Assembly: GCA_024235635.1 (NCBI GenBank) | Contig: JACKMA010000006.1 | Location: 1 to 64,000 of the forward strand | Direction: 5' to 3' | DNA from: Zoogloeaceae bacterium | GTDB taxonomy: Bacteria; Pseudomonadota; Gammaproteobacteria; Burkholderiales; Rhodocyclaceae | DNA length: 64,000 nt | Shown here: positions 49,391 to 58,677 of the stretch, piece by piece | Position numbering within the stretch: the stretch's first letter is position 1 | Layout: each line of letters begins with the position of its first letter | Made by a program: the position numbers and the translations under genes | Notes under the pieces: generated by a model | What the model was told of the DNA's origin: nothing | The model's input: only the letters and a program-made list of their open reading frames with translations | Database searches by the model: none

Positions 49391-49730
49391 GTCGCGCGAG
49401 CGAACGTGTCCGGCGTCGCAACAGCGAGCCGGGGAATAAGGCGGAGAATCGGGGGAGCCGACTACGGGGCGTCGTGCGAGAGGCAGCGTGTCCATTCGGC
49501 TCCGGGTGCCGGACCATCGATTTCCGTGTTGCGTCGGCCGGGACCGAATCGGGCGATACCGGTGGTGCCTGCACCGAGCTTCCCTGGACCATCTGGTTCG
49601 CAGGGACTATCGTTAGCCGGGTTACATCCACCGACGGATCAACACGACCGGCGCCAATTCCATGTCGACCCAGGCACACCGCCTTCTGACCGGGTTGGCA
49701 TTGGTTGACGCGCGTTGATAGGGCATTCCG
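49391..49730. other. Intergenic region, no gene recognised
   Basis: 340 bases between the amidase and the next lipoprotein gene. Open frames crossing it have no start context and no recognisable product. I see no hairpin with a T tract and no convincing promoter. Confidence 0.4.
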
Positions 49731-50633
49731 ATGCGGAACGGGTTGTATTGCGCCTTGATCGCAGTGTCACTCGCGGGTTGTTCGGCGACCTCTCCGGTCA
49801 GCCTGACGCCGCCACCGGCAGGAAGTGCGGACAACGCACAGGTCACCGTCCAGCGCGAGTTCCGCATACTTGGCGGCGGCGCGCCGCAGACGCACAACCT
49901 CTTCGATATGGGGACAGGGGTGGAGTTCGACACATCGCTGCCCGCCAAGACCTTGTCCGGCCCGGTCTACCGCTTGCGAGCGCGCGTGACAGAAGCCTTA
50001 TTCGATCGACCGGAGCGAAAAATGTTGACGGTCGGGGTCCTCGAACCGCCTACGAGCACGAGGGTTCTGCGTCGCATTGACAAGGACCCGTTTGGCAAGG
50101 CCATGGTCGCGTCGATCGATCGTCACTCGGGGCGCCTGGTCTTTGAAGATCCGCGGATACGAGACGATCGTCGGGGCACGCTGCAGCGGGTTCGGCTCAG
50201 GCAACTCTACGTCGCTGACCAGGGTCTGCTGTTGCAGGTGCTGCGAGCTTCGGACGAGCCATGTACGGATTCACTGATCGACACGGATTGGCCTTCGAAA
50301 CCGTTTCCCGACTGGTCAAAGGTCAGGCGATACTTCGAGAGCGTGTTCTCGCGGGAGGGGTTCGAAATGAACGAGGGCCGCGGTGCATATTCGTACGGCG
50401 AAACCTGCGGCATCGTGCTGTCGTTCGAGCCCGAGTGGAATGCGCGCCATGTCGGCGCCTTTCCCGGCTATTCACCGCTCACTTGGGAACGGCCTCCGGG
50501 GCGCATGGCACTCGTGGGCACGATCGGCTATCAATACGTCGCCGCCAGCCCGCTCGACGTCGAAGCAGGCAAGCGCTACGGCGGCATCTACGATCCCAAC
50601 GACGACAATTTTGTCGTAAGCGGGCTTGACTGA
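49731..50633 (+). CDS. Lipoprotein of unknown function
   Basis: 300 residues with a lipobox (MRNGLYCALIAVSLAGCSAT, Cys 17). The mature part contains WDLG-free beta-like sequence, several Trp/Tyr-rich stretches and Cys pairs (ASDEPCTDSL, YGETCGIV). I do not recognise the family. Base composition is slightly less GC-rich than neighbours, especially at the 3' end, which may hint at a more recent arrival. Confidence 0.6.
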   Translation: MRNGLYCALIAVSLAGCSATSPVSLTPPPAGSADNAQVTVQREFRILGGGAPQTHNLFDMGTGVEFDTSLPAKTLSGPVYRLRARVTEALFDRPERKMLTVGVLEPPTSTRVLRRIDKDPFGKAMVASIDRHSGRLVFEDPRIRDDRRGTLQRVRLRQLYVADQGLLLQVLRASDEPCTDSLIDTDWPSKPFPDWSKVRRYFESVFSREGFEMNEGRGAYSYGETCGIVLSFEPEWNARHVGAFPGYSPLTWERPPGRMALVGTIGYQYVAASPLDVEAGKRYGGIYDPNDDNFVVSGLD

Positions 50634-50773
50634 CCGCTCGCGCAGACTCGATTCCCTGGAGAATCTGCGTCTGACCTGCTGCGTGAGGGCCGCTGCGGCC
50701 CGCTGCAAACGGCCGGGCGTCAGCCGTCACGGTGCCTTGAAATCCGGCTCTCGCCGTAGCGCGATCATCCCCG

Positions 50774-51253
50774 TCAACCGCGCCGGGCCGCTTCAATTGC
50801 AGCGATATCGATCCTGGTCATCTCCATCATCGCGTTGAACGCGCGCTTTGCAGCGGCTCGATCAGGATCGGAGATCGCAGCGATCAAGGCCCTTGGCGTG
50901 ATTTGCCACGACAACCCCCATTTGTCCTTGCACCAGCCGCAGGCGCTTTCCTGGCCGCCGTTGTCGACGATTGCATGCCACAGGCGATCGGTTTCGGCCT
51001 GATCCTCGGTGGCCACCTGGAACGAGAAGGCTTCGGTGTGGCTGAAGGCCGGGCCGCCATTCAGACCCAGGCAGGGAATGCCCATGACCGTGAATTCGAC
51101 GGTCAGGACGTCGCCCTGCTTGCCGGACGGATAATCGCCCGGCGCGCGGCAGATGGTTCCAACCGTGCTGTCGGGGAAGGTCTGCGCGTAGAAGTTGGCG
51201 GCGTCCAGTGCCGTTCCGTCGTACCAAAGACAGATCGTCGTCCTGCTGGTCAT
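50774..51253 (-). CDS. PhnB-like VOC-fold protein
   Basis: 159 residues beginning TICLWYDGTALDAANFYAQT, with the PhnB/3-demethylubiquinone-methyltransferase-like signatures FPDSTVG, LNGGPAFSHTEAFSFQVATE and CGWCKDKWGLSWQI. VOC-fold proteins of this kind are common; no reaction is known for this subfamily. It is probably monocistronic. Confidence 0.85.
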   Translation of the reverse strand: MTSRTTICLWYDGTALDAANFYAQTFPDSTVGTICRAPGDYPSGKQGDVLTVEFTVMGIPCLGLNGGPAFSHTEAFSFQVATEDQAETDRLWHAIVDNGGQESACGWCKDKWGLSWQITPRALIAAISDPDRAAAKRAFNAMMEMTRIDIAAIEAARRG

Positions 51254-51556
51254 CGAAGCGCTCCTGGATGCTGGGCAATCCGTTCGGTCGGTGCCTTCCC
51301 CGGCATCCTAGGCGCTCAGGTCGCCATGGAACAAGCGGAAGTGGCGTGGGAGGCGTGGCCTCGCAAAGCGCGAATTTGGGCATCGGTGCGGGTACTGGCG
51401 GTAGCTCACCGTGGGCCGCATCGCGTGGCGAGGAGTCCGGTGGGCAGGTCAGCTCCGGGCGCGTCGCCACGCCGGAACGATATGTCGTTGGCCATAGGAA
51501 GTAGTAGCATTGGCGGATGGGGTGGCTCACGCCGCGGCCCCGAGCCACCAGATGCC
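51254..51556. other. Intergenic region, no gene recognised
   Basis: 303 bases between two divergent genes, presumably holding both promoters. The plus-strand frame is open through it, continuous with the following kinase, but lacks similarity to the hemerythrin-like N-terminus, so the kinase start is placed at 51557. Confidence 0.4.
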
Positions 51557-54500
51557 ATGCCAATGACTTCGATCGACATCTTCCCCTGGGACGAGGGGTT
51601 CAATACAGGCTTGGCTGAAGTCGACGAGCAGCACCGTGTGTTGGTGCAGCGGGTCAATCTGATGGCCCGTGAAATGGCGGACGAGGCCGGTCCCGATGCC
51701 GCGGTGGTGAAGCGGCACCTGGATGAACTGGCCGCCTGCGCCGATCGCCACGTCGAAACTGAAGACCGCATCTGGCGAAGCTTCCACGGCGACATGTCGA
51801 ACGAGCGCCCCCGCCCGGCCGTCGGGCAATCCTGCGCGCAGGCGGTGGCGCAGTTCAAGACGTCGCTGGCGTCGTGTCCGTCGAGCGACGTCGCCGGTCG
51901 ATCGCTCGGCACGCTGGTGCGCTGGCTGGCGGCGCACATGCTGGCCCGCACCTGCGATCCGCGCGTCGCGGTGCCGACCGGGGCGCCGGACGGCGTTGCA
52001 GATGCCCGGCCGGGTCAGGATCCGGTGCTGGCGGGTGGGCTGTCGCAAGCTCGCATCGAAACCATGCTGGCGACCACCGCGCGCCTCGCGAATGCCACCT
52101 TCCGGCTGATGTGCGAACTCGCCGTGCATCGGTCCGGCGCAAGCGGACCGGTCGGTGACGGATCGCGCGCGGCCGGTGCGCCGGCTCGAGACGCCACCGG
52201 GGTAGCAGGGGGCGTCGCACGCGTGCGGGACGGCGCCATCGAATTGCCGCCTGCGGCAATCCGGGGCAGCGCCGGCAGCGCACTTACCGAGCACGATCGC
52301 TATCAGCGTGCGGTGCTGGACAATTTCCCGTTCATGGTCTGGCTGAAGGACAACGACAGCCGCTTCCTGGCGGTCAATCGACCGTTTGCCGAGACGTGCA
52401 AGCGGACTTCCGCAGAGGATCTGGTGGGGTTGACCGACCTGGACATCTGGCCGCGCGACCTGGCCGATGCCTACCGTGCCGACGACCGCGAGGTTCTCGC
52501 ATCAGGCCGGCCGAAGCAGGTCGAGGAGCCGATCGAGACACCCGATGGCCGTCGTTGGTTCGAGACCTACAAGTCCCCGGTCGAACTCGATGGCAGGATC
52601 ATCGGCACGGTGGGCTTCGCACGCGACATTACTGCCCGGAAACAGGCCGAGGAAGACAAGCGACGAAGCGAACTGGCCCTGAAGGAAGCGCAGCGCATCG
52701 CCAGGATCGGAAACTGGGAGATGCGTATCGCGGACGATCACCTGTCGTGGTCGGACGAGATCTACCGCATCTTCGAGATCGATCCGGCGCGTTTCGGGGC
52801 CAGCTACGAGGCCTTTCTCGAGGCCGTTCACCCGGACGACCGCGACGCGGTCAATGGGGCCTATACGCGCTCATTGGAGACCCGCCAGGCCTATGCCATC
52901 CGCCACCGCCTGTTGATGCCGGACGGGCGGGTCAAGTTCGTCCAGGAACAGTGCCAGACTGAATTCGACGAGCACGGAAATCCGCTGCGCTCGGTGGGTA
53001 CGGTGCAGGACGTGACCGAACAGGTCCAGTCGGAGATTGCGCTGCAAAACTCGAAGAACCTGCTGCAGGCCGTGGTCGACCACGTCCCGATGCGGGTGTT
53101 CTGGAAGGACCGCGAGCTGACCTATCTCGGCTGCAACCCGGCCTTCGCGCGGGACGCTGGCATGAACGATCCTGCCGAAATGGTCGGCAAGGACGACTTC
53201 CAGATGGGCTGGGCCCACGAGGCTGACCTGTATCGTGCAGACGACCGTAAGGTGATCGAATCCGGCATCGCCAAGATCAACTTCGAAGAACCGCAGACGA
53301 CACCGGATGGTCAGCAGATCTGGCTACGCACGTCGAAAGTCGCGCTGCGGGATGCCGACGACGAGGTCATCGGCGTGCTCGGTGTCTACGAAGACATCTC
53401 CGAGGCAAAACGGCTCGAGGAGGAACTGCTCCGCCACCGCCAGCATCTCGAGGAACTGGTGGCCGAGCGCACGCGGGCGTTGCGCGAACGGGAATTCCGC
53501 CTCGCCGAGACCCAGCGCATCGCCCGCCTCGGCAGCTGGGCCCTCGATGTCGCCACGCGGCGGCTGGCGTGGTCGGACGAGAGCTTTCGCATCGCCGGCC
53601 TTGTCGTGCAGGCCGAAGCCCCGAGCTTCGACCAATACCGCGCCAGCATCCACCCGCAGGACCAGCCTGCCCTCGACGCCGGCATCGAACGGGCGATCGC
53701 CGAGCAGCGTCCGTTCGAACTCGAACTGCGGCATTGCCTGCAGGACGGACGCTGCACGGTCGTGCTGAGCCGTGGCCAGCCGGTGGTCGAGGCGGGGCAG
53801 GTGGTCCGGCTGGTAGGCTCGGTGCTCGACATCACGCAGCGCAAGCAGGCCGAAACCGATTTGCGCGAGGCAAAGGCCGCCGCCGAGGCCGCCAACATCG
53901 CGAAGAGCGCCTTCCTGGCCAACATGAGCCACGAGATCCGGACACCGCTCAATGCCATCACCGGCATGGCGCACCTGATCCGCCGGGGCGGCCTGTCGCC
54001 GACGCAGACGGCACAGATGAAGCGGCTCGAGGAGGCCAATCAGCATCTACTGGGCATCGTCAATGCGGTGCTGGAGTTTTCCAAGATCGAAGCAGGAACT
54101 TTTGCGCTCGACGAAACCGAGATTTCGATCGAGCGACTGCTCGGCCGCATCGTCTCCATGCTCCAGCAGAGCGCCGACGTCAAGCGCTTGCGTTTGACCA
54201 GCGAGACCGGACGTTTGCCGCCCCTGCTGCTGGGCGACCCGACGCGGCTGCAGCAGGCACTGCTCACCTACGCGGCCAACGCGATCAAGTTCACCGAACG
54301 GGGCCACGTCACACTGCGCGTCGCCTGTCTCGAGGAAGATGCCGACACCGCACTGCTGCGCTTCGAGGTCGAAGACACCGGCATCGGTGTGCCACAGGAG
54401 GCGGTGCCCCGGCTGTTCAATGCCTTCGAGCAGGCGGACAACAGCACCACGCGCCGCTATGGCGGCACCGGGCTCGGTCTTGCCATCACCCGGCGGTTCG

Positions 54501-55033
54501 CCCGCCTGATGGGTGGTGACACCGGGCTCGACAGCACGCCGGGCGTCGGCAGCACCTTCTGGTTCACCGCCCGGCTGAAGAAGGCCGTCGGCGCCCCGGA
54601 CGCCGCGCCGGCACCGGACGGGCAGACGGCCGAGGAAATTCTCGCGCGCGACTTTGCAGGTTCACGTGTCCTGTTGGCCGAGGACGAACCGACCAACCGC
54701 GAGATCACCGTCTTGGTGCTCGACGACGTCGGCATCACCGTCGATACCGCCGAGAACGGCCGTGAAGCGCTTCAATTGGCCAAAGATCGCGATTACGCGC
54801 TGATCCTGATGGACATGCAGATGCCGGAGATGGACGGCCTCGAGGCGACGAGACGGATTCGACGGCTCGCGCGACATGCAGACACCCCGATCCTGGCGAT
54901 GACGGCCAATGCATTCGACGAAGACCGGCAACGGTGTTACGCCGCCGGCATGAACGACTTCATCGCCAAACCGGTGGAGCCGGAACGGCTCTATCAAGTC
55001 CTGCTCGGTTGGCTGGCAAAGCGGCGGGGCTGA
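51557..55033 (+). CDS. Hemerythrin-like, multi-PAS hybrid histidine kinase
   Basis: 1158 residues. Order: hemerythrin-like domain (about 1-150), linker, four PAS domains starting near 243, 372, 498 and 650, HisKA with NMSHEIRTPLNAITGM (about 790), HATPase (ending TGLGLAITRRF; GVGSTFWFTARL), and a receiver domain (1035-1150) with acceptor Asp in ALILMDMQMPEMDG. The hemerythrin part keeps W-D-x-G-F-N-T-G, EQHRVLV and HVETE, but I cannot find the usual HxxxH pair after it, so oxygen binding is doubtful. No membrane helix is visible, so it is a cytoplasmic sensor. No output regulator is adjacent. Confidence 0.9.
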   Translation: MPMTSIDIFPWDEGFNTGLAEVDEQHRVLVQRVNLMAREMADEAGPDAAVVKRHLDELAACADRHVETEDRIWRSFHGDMSNERPRPAVGQSCAQAVAQFKTSLASCPSSDVAGRSLGTLVRWLAAHMLARTCDPRVAVPTGAPDGVADARPGQDPVLAGGLSQARIETMLATTARLANATFRLMCELAVHRSGASGPVGDGSRAAGAPARDATGVAGGVARVRDGAIELPPAAIRGSAGSALTEHDRYQRAVLDNFPFMVWLKDNDSRFLAVNRPFAETCKRTSAEDLVGLTDLDIWPRDLADAYRADDREVLASGRPKQVEEPIETPDGRRWFETYKSPVELDGRIIGTVGFARDITARKQAEEDKRRSELALKEAQRIARIGNWEMRIADDHLSWSDEIYRIFEIDPARFGASYEAFLEAVHPDDRDAVNGAYTRSLETRQAYAIRHRLLMPDGRVKFVQEQCQTEFDEHGNPLRSVGTVQDVTEQVQSEIALQNSKNLLQAVVDHVPMRVFWKDRELTYLGCNPAFARDAGMNDPAEMVGKDDFQMGWAHEADLYRADDRKVIESGIAKINFEEPQTTPDGQQIWLRTSKVALRDADDEVIGVLGVYEDISEAKRLEEELLRHRQHLEELVAERTRALREREFRLAETQRIARLGSWALDVATRRLAWSDESFRIAGLVVQAEAPSFDQYRASIHPQDQPALDAGIERAIAEQRPFELELRHCLQDGRCTVVLSRGQPVVEAGQVVRLVGSVLDITQRKQAETDLREAKAAAEAANIAKSAFLANMSHEIRTPLNAITGMAHLIRRGGLSPTQTAQMKRLEEANQHLLGIVNAVLEFSKIEAGTFALDETEISIERLLGRIVSMLQQSADVKRLRLTSETGRLPPLLLGDPTRLQQALLTYAANAIKFTERGHVTLRVACLEEDADTALLRFEVEDTGIGVPQEAVPRLFNAFEQADNSTTRRYGGTGLGLAITRRFARLMGGDTGLDSTPGVGSTFWFTARLKKAVGAPDAAPAPDGQTAEEILARDFAGSRVLLAEDEPTNREITVLVLDDVGITVDTAENGREALQLAKDRDYALILMDMQMPEMDGLEATRRIRRLARHADTPILAMTANAFDEDRQRCYAAGMNDFIAKPVEPERLYQVLLGWLAKRRG

Positions 55034-55078
55034 CCGAAGGGGCTGACCGGCGGCACCGGATGGCCTCGTCCGCGCGGT

Positions 55079-57580
55079 TCAGCGGAAGGTCGGCGACTGA
55101 TTGAAGAACGCGAAGCAGTGCTCCAGGCCGTGCAACTGGCGGCTGTCGAGGTCGACGAACTCGAGCCCATAGAGCATGCCGTCCTTGCCGCCGTCGCGCT
55201 GCCACAGCAGGCGCGCCTGCAGGCGCTCCGGTTGTTGTGCGCCGTATTCGCTGAGCCGCGCCGCCGGGATCATCAGCTGGAACGCCAGGGTCGCGCGGAT
55301 CGGCGTCAGCAGGGCCGTCGGAACGCGGATCCGGGCACCGGTGAGGCTGATGTCCACGGTGAGCGCCTCGCGCATGTGGCCCTGGTCGTCGAGCATCACC
55401 AATAGCTTGTTCTCGTATCGGGGCGCCTTGCGATTCTCGTTGGCGATCGGCGTCACGACCTGCGCCTGGTCGAAGTGGAAATGCTCGATCAGCGCCCGCA
55501 GGCGCTCGGTGACCCGGAACAGGTCCTGGCTGATGGCGCCGGTGGTATGCACCTTGCGCGCATTGTGGTCGAGGGTGTCGCTGAGGGCTTCGAGCCGCGC
55601 CTGCAGCGCCTCGACTTTCCGCTGCTGCTCAACCGTCACGTGGGAGATCTGGTTCGCCGCCTCGGCATTGGTGTCGATCGCCTCGGCGATGCGTTCGATG
55701 GCGACATTGCTTTCCTTCGCCCGCGCCATGCTGCTGCGGGTCCGGCTCGACACGCGATGCATCGCGTCGGTGCTTTCGCCGACCAGGAGATTGAGGTGCT
55801 CGATGATGTGCGCGATCTCGCTGGTGGCGGTGCCGGCGTTCTGCGCCAGCTTGCGCACCTCGTCTGCCACCACCGCGAAACCGCGCCCGTGCTCACCGGC
55901 CCGTGCCGCCTCGATCGCCGCGTTGAGGGCCAACAGGTTGGTCTGGTCGGTGATGCCGGCGATCGTGCGGACGATGGCCTGGATCTTCTGATTGGCCTCG
56001 CTGAGCTGGCCGATCTTGGCTTCGGACGCCCCGACCTCTTCCAGCACATGCTCCATTTCGCCGATGTTGTTGCGCACCGCGTCCATGCCCTCGCGCGCGC
56101 TGCCGCGCGCCGCGTCGGCCCGTTCGCGCACGTCGCCCGACAGGCCGTGAACCGTGGCGGCGATTTCGGACAACGACCCCATCGCCTCGCGCACGTCGCT
56201 GCTGCGCTGCTGTTCCTGTGACGACGCGTCGACGATGCGCTCGGAGATTTCCGAGATCTGATACGAGGACTGGGCGACCTGCTTGCTCTCGAGGTCAATG
56301 GCCCGCATGTGGCCCGACAGCGCTCGGACCATCGAGTCGATGCTGGCCAGGACGCAGCCGTCGGTCACGCCCTTCGAAATGCGCACGTTCAGGTTGCCGT
56401 CGCTGACGGCGCGCACGATCTGCGCGACTTCGTCGGTGCCGCCACCGAGACGCCGCCGGATCCGGCTCAGCAGCACCGAAGCCGCACCGGCGGCGACGAA
56501 TGCGCCGAGCATCACCGCCAGCAGGAGCATGAATGCACGATCGTGCTGGACCAGGGCCTCCTCGATCATCGGTTCGGGCAGGAAGTAGGTCAGCTGCCAC
56601 GGCGTGTCGCTCGGGGCTTCGACCGCCAGACGGAACACGTTGCGCCCGGCGACGCCGTTGTCGATGCTGAGCGCCAGCGTGCCGTTGCGGCGATCGGCGA
56701 TGCGGATGCCGTACGCTTCGTTGGCGAGCACGTAGCGCGCTGGCTCGGGCAAGGTCCAGCCCGCGCGGGCCTGTTCGGCGCGATCCTGCTCGGTGACCGG
56801 CACGAAGGGCACGTCCATCAGCATCGCCTCGAGCACGTTGGCCCGCAGGATCGCCGAGACCACGCCGCGCAGTTCGCCACCCTCGCTGTAGAAGGGCACC
56901 GAGTAGAGCATGCCGTAGGTGTCGCGCACGTCGTCGTGCGCCAGAGATTGATACTGGCTGTTGTCGCAGGTTCGCATCATCGGCGACACGTAGGCCGGGA
57001 TCCGATCGATCGTGGCGAAGTCGAAGCGCGGATGGCTGGCGCGAATCCGTGCGATCTGCTGTGGGAAGTAGGCGTATTCCTCGTCCTCGGCCTCCTCCGG
57101 AAAGTCGACTGGCCGCGCGTCGCCTTCACCTTCGTCGGCGTCGCCGAAGACCAGCGTGTCGAACATGAAGAAGGGAACTTCGCCGTTGCCGGCGTCCAGC
57201 CCTTCGATCACGGCATAGACTTCGGACACGCTGACGCGCGAGGCGAGGTTGTTGTAGATCTGCTGGACCGTTGTCCGGCCCTCCTCGCTGAAGCGGCCCG
57301 TCGCGACGATGTCCTCGTCCTCGTCCGTTCGATTGCCGCCGACGATGCCGCGCACGCTGGGCAGCAGCGTCAGCGTGCGGACGTTCTGATAGACCTCGGT
57401 CAGGGTGGATGCGATCTGGCTGCGCTTGGCCTCGGCGACGTCGATCTGATCCTGGATGAAGCGCTTCTCCAGCGCCGCGCGTTCGGTGGTGTGCCACTGG
57501 ACGAGCACCGCCAGCGCGAGGGCGAAGGCCGCCAGGAGGACGAACATCTCCTTGCCGAGATACCGTGTGACAGAAGCCAT
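55079..57580 (-). CDS. Methyl-accepting chemotaxis protein with C-terminal PilZ domain
   Basis: 833 residues. A membrane helix (about 9-27), a large periplasmic Cache-like sensor region (to about 345), a second helix (about 352-372), HAMP, then the signalling domain with hairpin tip IAGITDQTNLLALNAAIEAA and GRGFAVVADEVRKLAQ. The C-terminal ~110 residues form a PilZ domain with RKAPR (RxxxR) and DISLTGARI (DxSxxG), the c-di-GMP-binding motifs. Chemoreceptors ending in PilZ (for example in Azospirillum) adjust sensing to c-di-GMP. It is convergent with the hybrid kinase gene. Confidence 0.93.
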   Translation of the reverse strand: MASVTRYLGKEMFVLLAAFALALAVLVQWHTTERAALEKRFIQDQIDVAEAKRSQIASTLTEVYQNVRTLTLLPSVRGIVGGNRTDEDEDIVATGRFSEEGRTTVQQIYNNLASRVSVSEVYAVIEGLDAGNGEVPFFMFDTLVFGDADEGEGDARPVDFPEEAEDEEYAYFPQQIARIRASHPRFDFATIDRIPAYVSPMMRTCDNSQYQSLAHDDVRDTYGMLYSVPFYSEGGELRGVVSAILRANVLEAMLMDVPFVPVTEQDRAEQARAGWTLPEPARYVLANEAYGIRIADRRNGTLALSIDNGVAGRNVFRLAVEAPSDTPWQLTYFLPEPMIEEALVQHDRAFMLLLAVMLGAFVAAGAASVLLSRIRRRLGGGTDEVAQIVRAVSDGNLNVRISKGVTDGCVLASIDSMVRALSGHMRAIDLESKQVAQSSYQISEISERIVDASSQEQQRSSDVREAMGSLSEIAATVHGLSGDVRERADAARGSAREGMDAVRNNIGEMEHVLEEVGASEAKIGQLSEANQKIQAIVRTIAGITDQTNLLALNAAIEAARAGEHGRGFAVVADEVRKLAQNAGTATSEIAHIIEHLNLLVGESTDAMHRVSSRTRSSMARAKESNVAIERIAEAIDTNAEAANQISHVTVEQQRKVEALQARLEALSDTLDHNARKVHTTGAISQDLFRVTERLRALIEHFHFDQAQVVTPIANENRKAPRYENKLLVMLDDQGHMREALTVDISLTGARIRVPTALLTPIRATLAFQLMIPAARLSEYGAQQPERLQARLLWQRDGGKDGMLYGLEFVDLDSRQLHGLEHCFAFFNQSPTFR

Positions 57581-57785
57581 GTGACTTCCTCTGCATGCGA
57601 ATCAGGGAGGAGTATCGACACCTGCGGGCCGGAAATTTAGGAAAGACAAGTAGAAAGTCGGCAGCCGACCGCCGGCAGCGGCGCGAACGACGCCCGCGGT
57701 GGCCGCGGCGTGTCATCGGTCCGCATCGCCGAAGCACCACCAACGCACCTCGGCCGGCCTGTTCGGCCGGACTCGGCCGTCCCCT

Positions 57786-58667
57786 TCAGTGCAACCGGCG
57801 GCCGGCCTCGAGACCCTCGATCAGGCGATCGACGTCGCTGTGGAAATCCGGATCGGGGCGCAGTGGAATGCCGTTGCGGTAGCCCAGTTCCCGCAGTTCG
57901 TCGGGCAGCGCGCGTTCGTCGGGGAGACTGGCGTTGCCGATCAGGATCGGTACCACGGGGATGTCGCGCTTCAGCGCCGACGCGACCTCGACGCGAACCA
58001 TGTCGCGGGGGTCGTCGAGGCGACGGCCCTGGTCGTTTTCGGCGCCGAGCCAGCCGGGGCCGATGATTGCGAGCAGCGCGTCGCAGCGACCGACCTGATC
58101 GCCAACGTAGCGGCGGAAATCGACGCCGAGGGGGATGCTGTCCACGTCCTTGAACACGTGTTCGGCTCCGAAGTGCCGGCTTAGCCGGTCGTACAGGCGG
58201 CCGGCGACGTCCTGGCTGTCGCTGCGGCGATAGGAAATGAACAGCTGCATCGGTGGCGTCCGATCCGCTGCCGGCGCCGGGCCGGGCTCGGCGGCCGCCT
58301 TCGTCACCGCTTCGGCGGATCGGCGGGCGCTGAAGTTGCGTTCGACGGCGCGGGCCGCGGCTGCGGGGCTGACGCCGTCGGCATCGCCGGCGCGATCGCC
58401 GGCGGCGAGTCGGCGCAGCGTGATGCTGGCGATCGCCAGCCAGCCGAGCACGATCCACGGCCAGGACTCACCCGGGCTGATGCGTCCGTTGGTGGTTTCG
58501 TTCAACAGCGCGGGCACGCCGAGACCGGCGACGAGGCCGACGACGACCAGCACCGTGATGACGCCGGCATGGCGTGCCGGCGACAGGCCGAGGATGCGCG
58601 CGACGACGACGATGCCGATCGCGGCGGCGATCACCACCAGCACGGCGAGGCTCGCTGCAGCGGTCAC
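57786..58667 (-). CDS. Membrane-anchored TIR-domain protein
   Basis: 293 residues. Three hydrophobic segments (about 3-26, 35-57 and 68-84) are followed by a linker and a C-terminal TIR domain that starts at MQLFISYRRSDSQDVAGRLY (about 139) and continues with FKDVDSIPLGVDFRRYV, ALLAIIGPGWL and DMVRVEVASAL (the Glu in the position of the NADase catalytic residue). Bacterial TIR domains may cleave NAD+ in defence or act as adaptors; here no nuclease, STING, SAVED or Thoeris partner gene is adjacent. It follows the MBL-fold gene by 10 bases on the same strand. Confidence 0.85.
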   Translation of the reverse strand: MTAAASLAVLVVIAAAIGIVVVARILGLSPARHAGVITVLVVVGLVAGLGVPALLNETTNGRISPGESWPWIVLGWLAIASITLRRLAAGDRAGDADGVSPAAAARAVERNFSARRSAEAVTKAAAEPGPAPAADRTPPMQLFISYRRSDSQDVAGRLYDRLSRHFGAEHVFKDVDSIPLGVDFRRYVGDQVGRCDALLAIIGPGWLGAENDQGRRLDDPRDMVRVEVASALKRDIPVVPILIGNASLPDERALPDELRELGYRNGIPLRPDPDFHSDVDRLIEGLEAGRRLH

Positions 58668-58677
58668 CTGGTTTGCC

